Source of the DNA: Heloderma charlesbogerti
Taxonomy: Eukaryota; Chordata; Lepidosauria; Squamata; Helodermatidae
Direction of reading: 5' to 3'
NCBI GenBank assembly: GCA_026122225.1
Contig: JANEZZ010001564.1
Location: forward strand, 62,001-126,000
DNA: 64,000 nucleotides
Shown here: piece by piece, positions 41,640-52,270 of the stretch
How positions within the stretch are numbered: position 1 is the stretch's first letter
Layout of the letters: each line of letters begins with the position of its first letter
The notes under the pieces: model-generated
Databases searched by the model: none
The model's input: only the letters and a program-made list of their open reading frames with translations
Told to the model about the DNA's origin: nothing
Position numbers and translations under genes: made by a program

Positions 41640-42010
41640 CAGGAATGTATTTATTTATTGCATTTTTAGACTGCACAAGAACTGGAGTTCTCTAGGCAGT
41701 GCACAGGTAAATTAAAAACATAAAATACAAACAATAAACAATGATTTAAAAATAGCGCATAATAAAACAGCAGCAAAGGGTAAAAATGATGCAGCACATA
41801 CAATCAAAATAAAACCAGCAGCAAAATAAAATAGTGCCAAGATCTAAAAGCACTAAACACAGTTCTTAAAATGCCTGAGAGAATGAAACAGTCTTCAGCA
41901 GGTGCTGAAAGCACCATAATATAGGCCCCAGCATGAGCCTGTCTACGAAGATCATTTTACAGAAGGGCGCCACCACTAAGAAGTCCCTGTCTCTTGTAGC
42001 CACCTGCCAT
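41640..42010 (-). mobile_element. L2-like LINE 3' end, degenerate
   Basis: Starts 'tatttatttattgcattttt', 'ctctaggcagtgcacaggta', then an 'ataaaacagcagcaaa'-rich stretch and 'gggcgccaccactaagaagt' followed by 'ccctgtctc', which parallels 'gccaccacagaaaaggccct' followed by 'ctcc' in the L2 copy at 60127-60150. No ORF remains. Confidence 0.6.
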
Positions 42011-43755
42011 CTGTGCAGAATGCACAACAAAGTTCTGTCAGCTGAATGACAGCATTAGGTTCAGTCCATCAGTTACAGTTCTCAAATGGAAAGTCACTCT
42101 GCCACTTAGAACTCCAAAATCAAACAAACAGAACTATTTCTCTTCGAAAATGCATTCACTGAAATAAGTTGCACCTTTTCCCTCTTCATTCTGATAAATT
42201 CTTGATTGGGTACCACTTGAGTTTTTCCTCTAATTTTGCTTTCCTTGCCATTTTTTGTTTTTCCATCTCTTGTGTTTTGGACCAATGTGGGCTGGATTGT
42301 GGGTTTGGAAATTATCAGATTTGCCATATATAGAGAATGGGCAGACTCTGCATGAATCTCCAAAAGAGGTACAAAAGATGTTGTATACTTAAATCAGCAG
42401 GGTTACTTGCTATTTGACCATTGTTTTAAAGTAGGGTTTTTCATTCAGCCAACCAAATGGTTATTTAAAAGAGCAATATCCGTGTTAAACAATGAGCTTT
42501 CACATTAGCATTAGTTAACAGGAAAAGTATGTAATCTGAAATGGCAAACATTCTTGCCTGGAACAGGTGTTGACCGTATGCAAGAATTAATTCTTTCATG
42601 GATAAAATACAGAAGATATGCCTGAAACTCTTGCCTTTCAACTGGAGGCAGGAAATAAAACAGCTCACAAGTTTTGACTGGTAATGTTTGAATACAACTA
42701 GTGAGGGCTAAAACTCCTCTCTCTCAAAAACTCAGAGAGAGAGATGTATTCCTTCATACTTGAATCAGTTTGTCTGATGGGGAGTAGCCTTCCTCAAACA
42801 TATATGTAACTTACCTGATTTTACAAAACATAATTTTTAAAAACCTCCGAAGCCTAGCACTTCCAGTAATTTTTAAGAGAGAGAGATTCAATATTATTAA
42901 TAGTAGTAGTGAAGAATTAAATAATTTTACTGTTAATACATTATTAGGAAACAGTTAAATAGGAACAAAAGTGAGCTAAATGCTAGTTATCTTTGGATTC
43001 ACCAACTCCTGTGCAACTATGCTCCTAAACATGCCTGGAAGGAAGTTCCATTAAAATCAATGGATTTACATCTAAGTAAATGTATTTAGGATCCTGGTGA
43101 GAGTTAAGTAAGTACAGTATTATTATCTTCATTTTACTGAGAAACAAAATTAAGTGCTGGAGGAATGTCATATGACCAAGGTCAGTCAATGAATTTGAGC
43201 CTGAAAAGTCCATTACTCAAATCTTATAAGATGTTGAATTCCATCAAAAGTTAGGGGAGGGGGAACAATAAATGAAGAGAAATTACCTCAGTAATGGCCA
43301 CCCATAGAAAAAGATGTACAGTTGCCACCTGTTATTTTAATGGAGACAAATTATGTGATAATGTAACACAGTACTTAGCAGCAGCACAACCCAAAGAGTA
43401 AATAACATACAATTGCTACCCATTACTCTAATAGCATCAAGACTAAAAGAAGGAGGAAAACATGATTAAGAGCTAATGATAGAGAGCTTTCTCCTCAAAG
43501 AGAAAGCTTTGTTGGACAGGAAGGTTGATTCATTCTTCTATTCACCATTGTCCCACCAGTTAGAAAATAGTTCTCCATCACCAGGCTGAATACAAAGAAA
43601 TAGCTGTACCAAAGTTTTCTAAGGACTCATATTTCATATTCACAATGGGAAAGTGTTTGTTGTTGAATAATTAAAGGAGTACAGGAGTGCCCCTTTAGTT
43701 AAGGCAATTCACCCTGCCCCCTTCCCATTGGTTCAACCCCTGTTCAGTCATCCTA
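42011..43755. other. AT-rich non-coding DNA
   Basis: 43017-43097 is a diverged copy of the 'taggattgcg' MITE family. Short GA runs at 42720-42745 and 42876-42890. No gene. Confidence 0.5.
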
Positions 43756-44068
43756 TACTACATGCAAAGAGTGAGAGTGGGTATGAGTCTACCAGCTCCC
43801 CTCCCCTCCCTTACTGTTTTTGCTGCCCTCTACACGTGGAGGGTGAGTCTCTGCAGAGAAAAGCCTCCACTATCTGCAGACACTCTCTCTGGGATTTTGG
43901 AATCCTGATTTTTCAGGATCCTAAATCTCAGGGAAAGCCTCCAGGGATAGAAAAAACTTTCCTCTGCAGAGAGTTACCCTCCACATGTAGAGGGCAGCAA
44001 AAACAGCGAGAGAGAGGAGTGGAGATAGCACGCTCATCCCCACTCCCTCTCTGCATGTGTAGCACTTA
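43756..44068. repeat. foldback element with long arms
   Basis: 'gctgccctctacacgtggag' (43820-43839) is mirrored by 'ctccacatgtagagggcagc' (43979-43998), with 'tctctgcagagaaaag' against 'ctttcctctgcagaga' inside and 'tactacatgcaaagagtgag' against 'ctccctctctgcatgtgtag' outside. Arms are about 110 bases. The apparent 115-codon ORF here follows from the palindrome and is not credited. Confidence 0.8.
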
Positions 44069-44483
44069 CATATGAGGAGAACAGCTGTATAGGACTAGGT
44101 TCTCACAACTAAATGAGCGTGCATAGAGTGTGAATGCACGTTCGGTGTGTTGGGTGAATACCCCTAGTGTGAGATTTGTTGTTCTCAGGCATTGCATCAT
44201 GCAAAATACTACACCCACATTCAGTTGAACACAGTTTCAGCTTCTCTTCAGACCTTCCATGTCAATACAGGAAAGCTGGGAGTGGAGAACACAGGGCTGG
44301 TGCACACATCCCTGTCTCCTCCTCTTACGGTTTCTGAATGCCTGAATCGGGGTACATGCAGTGATACCTGATTTGTACACAGGTACTAGAATCCTGCTTA
44401 ATCCAGGGTACAGATGATGCATACAGTGGAATGTAAGTTGAATGAATGCACGTACTTGTGTGAATTCAGCACAAAGAAATTAT

Positions 44484-44653
44484 TGTTGTTGTTGTTGTTG
44501 TTGTTGTTATTTCTATACCGCCCCATAGCTGAAGCTCTCTGGGCAGTTCACAACAATTAATAAAAAATAAATAAATATTACAACAACATTACAATACAAC
44601 ATTATGATAAAAAATATAGTCTATTTTTTAAAAATACAGGATTAAAAACAATT
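44484..44653 (-). repeat. L2-like 3' end with (GTT)n
   Basis: A (TTG)n run at 44483-44508, then 'tttctataccgccccatagc', 'ctctgggcagttcacaacaa' and A-rich DNA. This is the antisense end of an L2-type element, like 59881-60000. Confidence 0.65.
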
Positions 44654-45104
44654 TAGGGCACAATCCTATTGAGGTAGACCTCAGCGTCTGAACTTGGAGG
44701 CTGAAGCCTATTCAATGCAGGGCGGATGGAACATGGAGGGGATCCTCTCCTCCGTGCTCCAGCCACCCTGCATTTGTAGCTAGACATGCGTGTTCACACG
44801 TCTAGCCATGGCTTTGGGAAGGGGGAGGGAAGGGGCCTGGAGAGCCGATAGGAAGCTGTCTAAAGCGGCTTCTGCAGTCTCCCCCCCTGCCCCCGGACTG
44901 CCACCTTCTTCCCCTCTCCAGACTCTATTAATGAGCACGGAGATAGCGGTGGCATGGAAAGAACTGCGCCATCTATGAGGGGGTGGGAGAGAGGGAGGGC
45001 TGTGCAGTTTCTGGAAACCGAGGTCAGATGACCTCGGTTTCTAGATACAACAAAATCCTATGGCCATCTAGACACAGTCTAGTGGCCATATGATTGCTCT
45101 TCCC
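44654..45104. mobile_element. dispersed family X, copy 3
   Basis: Ends 'agggcacaatcctattg' and 'catatgattgctcttccc' are imperfectly inverted. Blocks 'gagcacggagatagcg', 'ctatgagggggtgggagaga' and 'catctagacacagtctagtg' follow the order in copies 1 and 2. Hairpin arms gaaaccgaggtca (45014-45026) and tgacctcggtttc (45029-45041), perfect over 13 bp. Confidence 0.6.
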
Positions 45105-45499
45105 AACAGCTAAAAACAATGTCATTGAACCATTTTTAACAAACCTGTTCAAGACAGCTGACATAAACGCCTTTGGGATATTTCAAAAGCTGGCTTCTTA
45201 GATTGTCCTAATAAAAGTATTACCCCACTATTACACTTTTGATTTTTTGATTCTAATTACCAAACATGGTTACCTGCATTTATTGTTTGTTTGAGGTGTA
45301 CAACTAAAAAAAAAAGTTAAATGTGCACCTTGAAATGAAATCATGATTACCATTACATAAATACTTATATCCCATGAATCATATAGGTTAATTTGAAAAT
45401 AAGCAGATTCAGATACATTGACTATGGGGTAGAATTGCCGACATTATAATGATAAATGTCCTTTTCAAAAGCCAGGGAAATTCAGTGATAAAAAAACTT

Positions 45500-46075
45500 G
45501 TCAGTTTAAGACCAGAATGAAAGCTATCTCATGTTGGCTCAAGTTCCACGACACCAGGAAATTGGAAGCAAAAGCTGATGCCTTAACTGACATGCCCCAT
45601 GATCAGAAACAATGTTGCGTGATGTCACAAATTGTGTTTGCTTACAGTTTACCATCCACAGACTCACATTTTCCCTTGATCTTTCAGACCCAAGTCCTGA
45701 TGGGGAGGATGGAGTGCCTGGGGCCAGCAAAGATGGCCCACAATGTTCTGGTCCTGCATTGCCTTATGAAGCATCTGAGCCATACTCTTCTGCTCCTCCT
45801 GTAAGTTGACCCATAGCAGTTTGTTGGCTACATCAGCAGCTGGCAGGATGGGTTATAACAGCAGGAGATGGGGGTCTTCTCTAACACAATAGGAGCATTA
45901 ATGGCACTGCTGCTAATGACTTGAGATGAAAGCAAGCCCAATTTGTGACATTGCACAGCATCATCACTGATCACAGGGCACGTCAGTTAAGGCATCTGCC
46001 TCAGCTTCCAATTTCCTGGCTTTCTGGAGCTTGAGTCAGCATGAAATAGTCTTAACTCCGGTCTTAAACCATCAG
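45500..46075. mobile_element. foldback element with an exon-like centre
   Basis: 'gtttaagaccagaatgaaag' at 45505 is answered by 'taactccggtcttaaac' ending 46069; inward 'ccaggaaattggaagc' (45555-45570) is the exact complement of 'gcttccaatttcctgg' (46004-46019), and 'gatgtcacaaattg' (45621-45634) nearly that of 'caatttgtgacattgc'. Arms of about 130 bases flank a centre of about 300 bases that is not palindromic. Confidence 0.75.
45688..45800 (+). other. exon-like segment, not supported as a gene
   Basis: A pyrimidine-rich stretch ends in 'ttgatctttcag' at 45687; 113 bases later a strong donor 'cctgtaagt' starts at 45801. One frame reads DPSPDGEDGVPGASKDG onward without a stop. This may be a captured or cryptic exon inside the foldback. 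There is no other exon to connect it to. Confidence 0.2.
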
Positions 46076-47507
46076 CTTTCTTGATCATTGAATATATGTA
46101 GTCTTTCCCTCAAGTTCTCCCAAGTTGCTCAGATCTATATACAATGTGAAATGGCATTCACAGAGCCAATTCACATTGCAGCAAAGATGGGTCTCCATAT
46201 TTTTTATGATGTCTGCATATTTTCTATAATGTCTGAAGAGTACTTGGATGTTGGTAAACTTGCATGCAAGAGCTTGGACCAGTCCTGGACCACAGGGATA
46301 TGTTTACCATGGCTCCCATCCAGAAAAAGTTACTTGTGTAAGGGAGTTGCAGCTAACTTTCAGGCACATCTATGCCATCTCACATTGCTCACAAGGGGTG
46401 ATATCCAACATGGAGCAAGTAAGCTTCTGGTCACACAACAGAACTTTCCTTTCCCCACTTTCCTACACGCACCCAAATCTGCTCTAAAGCATCCCCAACC
46501 CTTATGGGAAGATTTGGGGGACACAGGTGGCTCCAGGGTGAGGGGTAACCCATTCCACTAAGAGATGAGATTCTGCTGGTGGATGGACACTGTTGGATTC
46601 AACCCAGGGACTGCTTATTCCTCTACCACATACTCCAAATTTGGGGACATGGCTGCCCCCCTCAGAATTCTCAATCACATTGCCTGTGGATAAGGCTAAA
46701 TATCACAACTTTTATATTCATGACTTGTCTTGAAGATGGTTAGGATTTAGATATATGACCCCAATTCCTTGCCTATCATCATATATTAGTATTTTTAAAA
46801 TGGAAGTATTTATGCAGCAAACTACAGTGTCAAAAGCCAAAAGAAATAGCTAACTGATATAGAGGTACCATTAAAAAAAAAAGTTGCAGTGTATTCCCTT
46901 AGATATTCATAAAAGAAAATATCTAAATAAATTGATATAAGTGAAATGGAAATATGGTAAAAGGCAAAAAATACTTTGGTGTCCTACCTTCTAGTTCATA
47001 ATTCTGAAACTGTGAGATTAGATACATCATACAGCAATATGAATTTAGGGACTGATATAATCATATACAGTTAGCTCAGCAAAATGAAATTAAGGGATCT
47101 TTTCCTCTGGTTGGAAGAGACTTAATTGCTGATTAGATGAGCAGGAGAAACTGATGCATTCTTACTAGTTAAGTGGAAGAAACTGTCAAGATGCTGATAT
47201 TTTCCAGGGATTGTGGTTCCAAGATATCAAATAATTGTATTTGTGAGGAAAACTGGTGAGTCATACATTTCTTGATGGCACATCAGAGAATTACTTGTCA
47301 CTCCATAGCTGTCCTAAAAAAACAAGACAACAGAATCTGTCAACCATGACACTGTACAGTCAAGTCCCATAAAAGATTCTAGGCCTCGGAGAAGGCAAAG
47401 GTAATGGAGCTCAATTCCCTTCTGCCACTGCATGACTTGTTGAAGACTCCCTGCACTAGCTCACCTTTCAGTCAAAAACTGAGACTTTTGGAATCAAGGT
47501 GCTTGGG
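46076..47507. other. non-coding DNA
   Basis: Short ORFs at 46088-46561 lack protein features. 46750-47340 is AT-rich and featureless. Confidence 0.5.
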
Positions 47508-47811
47508 CAGGGGTGAGTAACTTCAGGGGCACTGGGGGGGGGGGAATTTTCACACATACATCCCATGGGCTACACTCCTGCTGGTGCACTGCCCAACTTG
47601 GCAGCAGTGCACAGGCAGCAAAAAAAAAAAACAACCCTTGAGAACAATTTAAAGTTGGCAGCTTTAACCTTCCCTAGGAGTTTGCTGCCAAAATTTGCTG
47701 ATTTTTTTGCTGCTGCTGCAAATTTTGGCAGCAGGGCAGTGGTGGCAGTGGCCATAACAAGGGGCCACGGGGCCTGCAAGTGGTCCATGAGCCACGTGTT
47801 TCCCACCCCTG
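47508..47811. mobile_element. hAT-like non-autonomous element (CAGGGG ends)
   Basis: Starts CAGGGGTGAGTAAC and ends with the complement of CAGGGGTGGGAAAC. Flanks tgcttggg (47500-47507) and tgctaggg (47812-47819) agree at seven of eight bases. The centre has 'gcagcaaaaaaaaaa' and 'tttgctgctgctgc' plus 'aaattttggcagcag'. 304 bases with no transposase. Confidence 0.82.
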
Positions 47812-48419
47812 TGCTAGGGGAGCACTTTAAAATGGTGGTGGGGCTTTCACTCTTGGCAACCCAAATTATAGCAGAGCATATGGAATCTAGGGGGAGGGGA
47901 TCCAGGTACGTCCAGGCGACATGCGTAGTCATCATGCTGTTTCCCCATTCCCTATTCAGAGTCAGTAACCAACCCAGAAGTCACTTCCTTTGTGACAGCT
48001 CCCCCACCCCAGTGTTCATCAGCTGGGCCTTTCCTGTGGTAGCACCACATTAATTGAATGCAGCAGCATTCTGCATTCAGCAGCAGAATCTTTTATAGCA
48101 CTTCTGTCCTACACTACTTCTTCCCACCTCAGTGGATTTACTTAACACAAGTGGAATTTAAATCCATTACAAGAACTCCTTTCCATACCTCCACTCATGG
48201 CATTTCTTTCATCTTGCAAACTATTTAATAACTGTAATGACTTCATAAATGTACTTTCCTCAGTGCTCTCAAGAATCACAGCCGTTAAAAATGCACACTT
48301 TTCAGATAATTACCGTGACTCCAAATGAGGTTAAGCAAATAGCCATTTCCTTTAAAGGGTTTGGTCTCCAGTGGTGGCACTTTCATACACAAAAAGCTTC
48401 TTTTTCAATATTTCTCTGG

Positions 48420-48456
<37 letters not shown>

Positions 48457-49199
48457 GAGACAGAGAAAGCGCATGCTTAAAATGTTTCAGCAACTCAAGA
48501 AGTCTGCATCATACTAACATTACTGTTAGAAGCTTATGGAAGTTGCCATAAAGAATAAAAGAGGTTCAGTGTAGCTCTGAGCTTGGCCACTGTTTCCATT
48601 AACCTTACAATACAACTAAATATTCAGAATAGCAAATCCTATATTTTTAAAGCAATTGGTTGCTTTTAAAACTATAAGGAACTTATATATAAGGAAACCC
48701 ATCATTTACATTTACCATGTGTCAGACCTGCAGTTGTAATAATTATGAAGTTGTTGGTGTGATTTTAGTAACACCAGTCCATTGTTGCCACCATACTGGC
48801 ATGACTTTGTGGTTCCCAGGATGGTGGAGGCAGGAACTCTGGAAAGGGAAGGGCAAGGCTCTCTGAATAAGAGAACTGGAGAAACTGCAATGGACTTCCT
48901 GGATTTGCAAAACACCCCCCCCCCCCGCGTGCTCCCTGCAAAGACCAAACACCTAGGACAGGAGTCTTCAGCCTAGTTGCAAAGGCCCTCTGCAAGCAAC
49001 CAGTTCAGACCTCTGGCAAGAGTGAGCTGTCCGTCCCCATTTTTAAAAACATTTCTATTTGCAAATGCAATAACAAATAAAAAACAAAAACAAAAGGGGA
49101 ACCACAAAGGGTCGGGGGGGGGGGAGAAAAAAAGCAGGAACATATCCATGCACAATAGTCATTTATGTCACCTTTAATATAAAAAGAACAAGAGGGGAA
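47812..49199. other. non-coding DNA with (GA)n
   Basis: (GA)n at 48423-48453; C-run at 48916-48927. No gene or clear element. Confidence 0.5.
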
Positions 49200-49445
49200 A
49201 AGAAGGATTTAACGCTTTTATTTCAAATATATTCATTAGTATAAACAGCCCATGTATCGAAATAAGCATCCATATGAGATTGACAGTTGTATGAGATACA
49301 TTCAAAAGTATCAAGAGTAGCAATAACTTTCAGTCCATTGCATGATAGGTGGTGGGTGTTTTTTTCTTCCAGGCTTGGAGTATATGTCTCTTTACAACTG
49401 TAAGAGCTCTCAGGATCCACTTTTGCTGCCTATCCGTTAATCCCC
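49200..49445 (-). mobile_element. L1 3' end fragment
   Basis: Minus-strand readings such as ILQAWKKK and the DTFECISYN block match the ILQHWKDK and STFERVAYS blocks of the neighbouring L1 copy, followed by an A-rich 3' end. Broken by frameshifts. Confidence 0.65.
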
Positions 49446-50440
49446 ACATCATAGGGATGTAATTTTTTATATTAATTTTTTATTGTGATTTTAACAACAC
49501 AAAACAAAATAAGTCATGAAGAAAAAAAAGAGAAAAGAAGAGAAAAAAGGGAAGAAGGAAAAAAAAACAGCAACACTATACCTACATGCATAGAAATATC
49601 AGTTTCCATTAAATACAACTTTATAAAAAAGACAGGAGATTATGCATAAGCTTCAACAAAAGCAGACCAAAAGTCCATGTATATGTCCATTCGCGAGTGG
49701 TGGCTATATGCCACCCGTTCAAATGTTGATAGCGTTGTTAGGTCCTCAATCCATTGCATTATAGGAGGTGAGCATTTGTCCTTCCAGTGTTGTAATATCA
49801 GCCTTTTGGCTGTCAAAATCCAATGGTTTGGAAAATCCATTTGTGCTGACCATATGTTAACTTCCAGGAAAGGGGTAAATAGTTTAGGAGCACATGTACA
49901 TCATTAAACATTAAAGACTGTTCCAATACAACATTTATCCATATTATGACCTCCTCCCAAAAGGAGGCAACGATTGGGCATTGCCAAAACATATGATTGA
50001 AAGAAGCATTAGGTATATTACATCTCCAACAATTATGCAAATTAGACAGACCATTATTAAAGAGACGTTGTGGAGTCCAATAAACCTGAAACAAGATTTT
50101 TTTTCTGAATAAGACATAGCCTAAGATACCTCCGGTACAGATGCTAAAACCACGATCCATTGATTAGGCAAAATGGGGAAATCCAATTCTTTATTCTATT
50201 CCTTCCTTAGACGCTGAAAATCATATTTATTTATGGATAATAAGTATTTATATACATTAATTGTGGGTCGATATGACTGATCAGCTGCAATAAGTGTTTC
50301 CAATAACAATGGAGACTCTGAAGCTGTAAAAGTGGCTGGATCAAATCTAGATTCTAAGAAATGTTGTAATTGCAAGTATTGCCATTTAGCCATAGCAGGT
50401 AAATAGCATTTGGCATGCTAGTCAGAAAATGACAGAAACC
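49446..50440 (-). mobile_element. L1-clade LINE ORF2 C-terminus and 3' UTR
   Basis: Order on the minus strand: MAKWQYLQLQHFLESR, SESPLLLETLIAADQSY, FQVYWTPQRLFNNG, zinc knuckle CWRCNIPNASFNHMFWQCP (CxxC...H...C as in L1 ORF2), ASFWEEVIIWINVVLEQ, AKRLILQHWKDKCSPP, and a 3' UTR rich in A (49446-49640). The reading is split among three frames, so it is a pseudogene. Confidence 0.8.
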
Positions 50441-50507
50441 CATCATCACGACCCAATAATTGATGAGTCAGACACGACTTAACGACTGAACAACAACAAC
50501 AACAACA
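50418..50507 (+). mobile_element. short BovB-tailed insert splitting the L1 relic
   Basis: 'gatgagtcagacacgactta' then 'acgactgaacaacaacaaca' is a BovB-type 3' end on the plus strand. It lies between two L1 pieces that belong together (LWGNPHFKMGKKMFLWWTW upstream and MAKWQYLQLQHFL downstream on the minus strand). Confidence 0.6.
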
Positions 50508-50960
50508 AATCAGCTATCCATCCAAGTCCACCACAAAAACATTTTCTTTCCCATTTTAAAATGTGGATTTCCCCATAAAGTCAATCGAGCTTGAGAAAAT
50601 GGATCACACTGCAATTGATGTGATATTATATGCCACGCCTCTCTGACAGCTGGAATTGTGGGAGGAGGTCTTTCCATTCTAATATGCCAAGAACCTAATG
50701 CCATCTGTTTAGAAAGAGGGTCCAGACAGAAAGATTGAAAAACTGAACAGGGATGTAATTTAAAAGTGCGTGGACATCCGCTATTATCCCAGATTTTTTC
50801 AAGAATAAAATCTATATGAGCTATGCCTTCCAACCAAAAAGAAGCCCCTACAGGACATGCCCACATCATATGTCTCAATGAGGCATTGTCCTCATTACAT
50901 CGCCAGCACTTGGCAGAGCTAGCCAGCTTGTTCTTAACAAGCCTTAGTGGTGGATCTGTG
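50508..50960 (-). pseudogene. L1 ORF2 fragments in mosaic order
   Basis: One open frame holds a knuckle CWRCNEDNASLRHMMWACP with GASFWLEGIAHIDFILEKIW, then FCLDPLSKQMALGSWHI and FSQARLTLWGNPHFKMGKK. In L1 the LWGNP-type block comes before the knuckle, so two L1 pieces are joined here, or the region is rearranged. Confidence 0.6.
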
Positions 50961-52256
50961 CCTCCCCATGTATGGGGAGGGAGAGAAAGGGAGGTGTCAG
51001 AGAGAGAGGGGGCAGGGAGAGAAAAGAGTGTGTCAGAAAGAGAGAGGGAGAGAAAAGGCATGATCAGAAAGAGAGCTCTGGCCCCACCCACTGTCAGCGC
51101 TGATCCCACCCACTGCCAGCACATGACCCCCTGACACGTAATCCCCAAGGGAATGCAGCCCTTGACAAAAGCAAAAGGCTCCCTACCCATGACCTAGGGC
51201 ATAATCCTTCCCCACAGGGGTTCAGAATATCTGTGCCAGGAAAGACTGTGTTTCTCCCGCTTCATGCCAGCGCAGGGCTGTCTGTTGACTCCCATTTCCC
51301 TATCTGGATCTGTCCCTCTGCTTGGCCAAGTCCCACAAGATGAGAGAGCTCCATTGAGCCCAGTGTTAAGCCATTCTTGTGTGTAGCTGGGCCCCTGTGG
51401 GGTATGGATCGTGATCCTTGTCCCTAGATGAAGAGGGACACATGTATTCATCCTGGCTTTTCCCGCTTTGCAATCTTGAACCCAAAATACTATTATAAGC
51501 AGGCACCATTCCAATCCTTTTTTCTTTTTCTTTTTAATTATGTAGTTGCTCTACCAGTGGATAAATCTATGTGACAAACTATTTCACTGTTGGAAAAAAG
51601 GACAGGTTTGTTTGTTGGTAGACACAGGATCTGTTTTAACTTAGGCATCCTTCACTTACAGGGGCCTTATTGTCAAGCACCATCTATGAGTACATTTGTA
51701 TAACTCAAATGAAATTTGTATATAAGCTTGGATGTTAAAAGAAATATTTCTAGAGCCTGTTTAACTTGTAAATCTGTGATTTATGGAAGTTAGGTCTACC
51801 CAGTTACCAGGGCTATTATTCATACATGGTTAATTTTAATTACAGTATTAATAATGGAAAATGTATAGGTCCTGCCCTGAGTGTTGCAATGAACATTCAC
51901 AGCAGAAGGGAGGGACTGGTGATATGGAAATCCCTTCGGTGCACCCAGGAGGGGATGGATTTGGCAAGTGTTTGCATTGTACCTTATATTATCAGTGCTT
52001 ATATATATACACCAATCAGACAGGTTGTTAAATGGCAAGGAGCAGGGCTTATCCCTTCATAGGTACTGGACAATGCATGTTGTTTAACAAACAACAAACT
52101 TGAGTGTAGTTCTGTCTCTAGATGGGAAAAAATGGTTGCAAATTGGATTCAAACATATCAGCATGCATATAATACCAGGAGCATTGAACCTGTTAAGAAA
52201 TACCATAGAGCTGGGTTCATATTGTCCATGATTGCACAAGTGGGTATATTACTACA
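50961..52256. other. non-coding; purine-rich tandem patches
   Basis: 50980-51060 has imperfect GA-rich repeats, and 'ccccacccactg' occurs twice (51082, 51107). The rest is unremarkable. No gene. Confidence 0.45.
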
Positions 52257-52270
52257 TGGAAAGGCTATAT
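52257..52270. repeat. target-site duplication, left copy
   Basis: tggaaaggctatat, 14 bp, identical to 54849-54862. Together they bracket the BovB insertion exactly. Confidence 0.9.

Noticed and set aside
45517..45809. Protein-coding gene in the foldback
   Set aside because: Frames cross the proposed splice sites and the arms are inverted repeats; only the exon-like centre is kept as a weak lead.
50510..51190. 226-codon minus-strand protein
   Set aside because: The first third is low-complexity antisense GA repeat and the rest is L1 ORF2 pieces in the wrong order.
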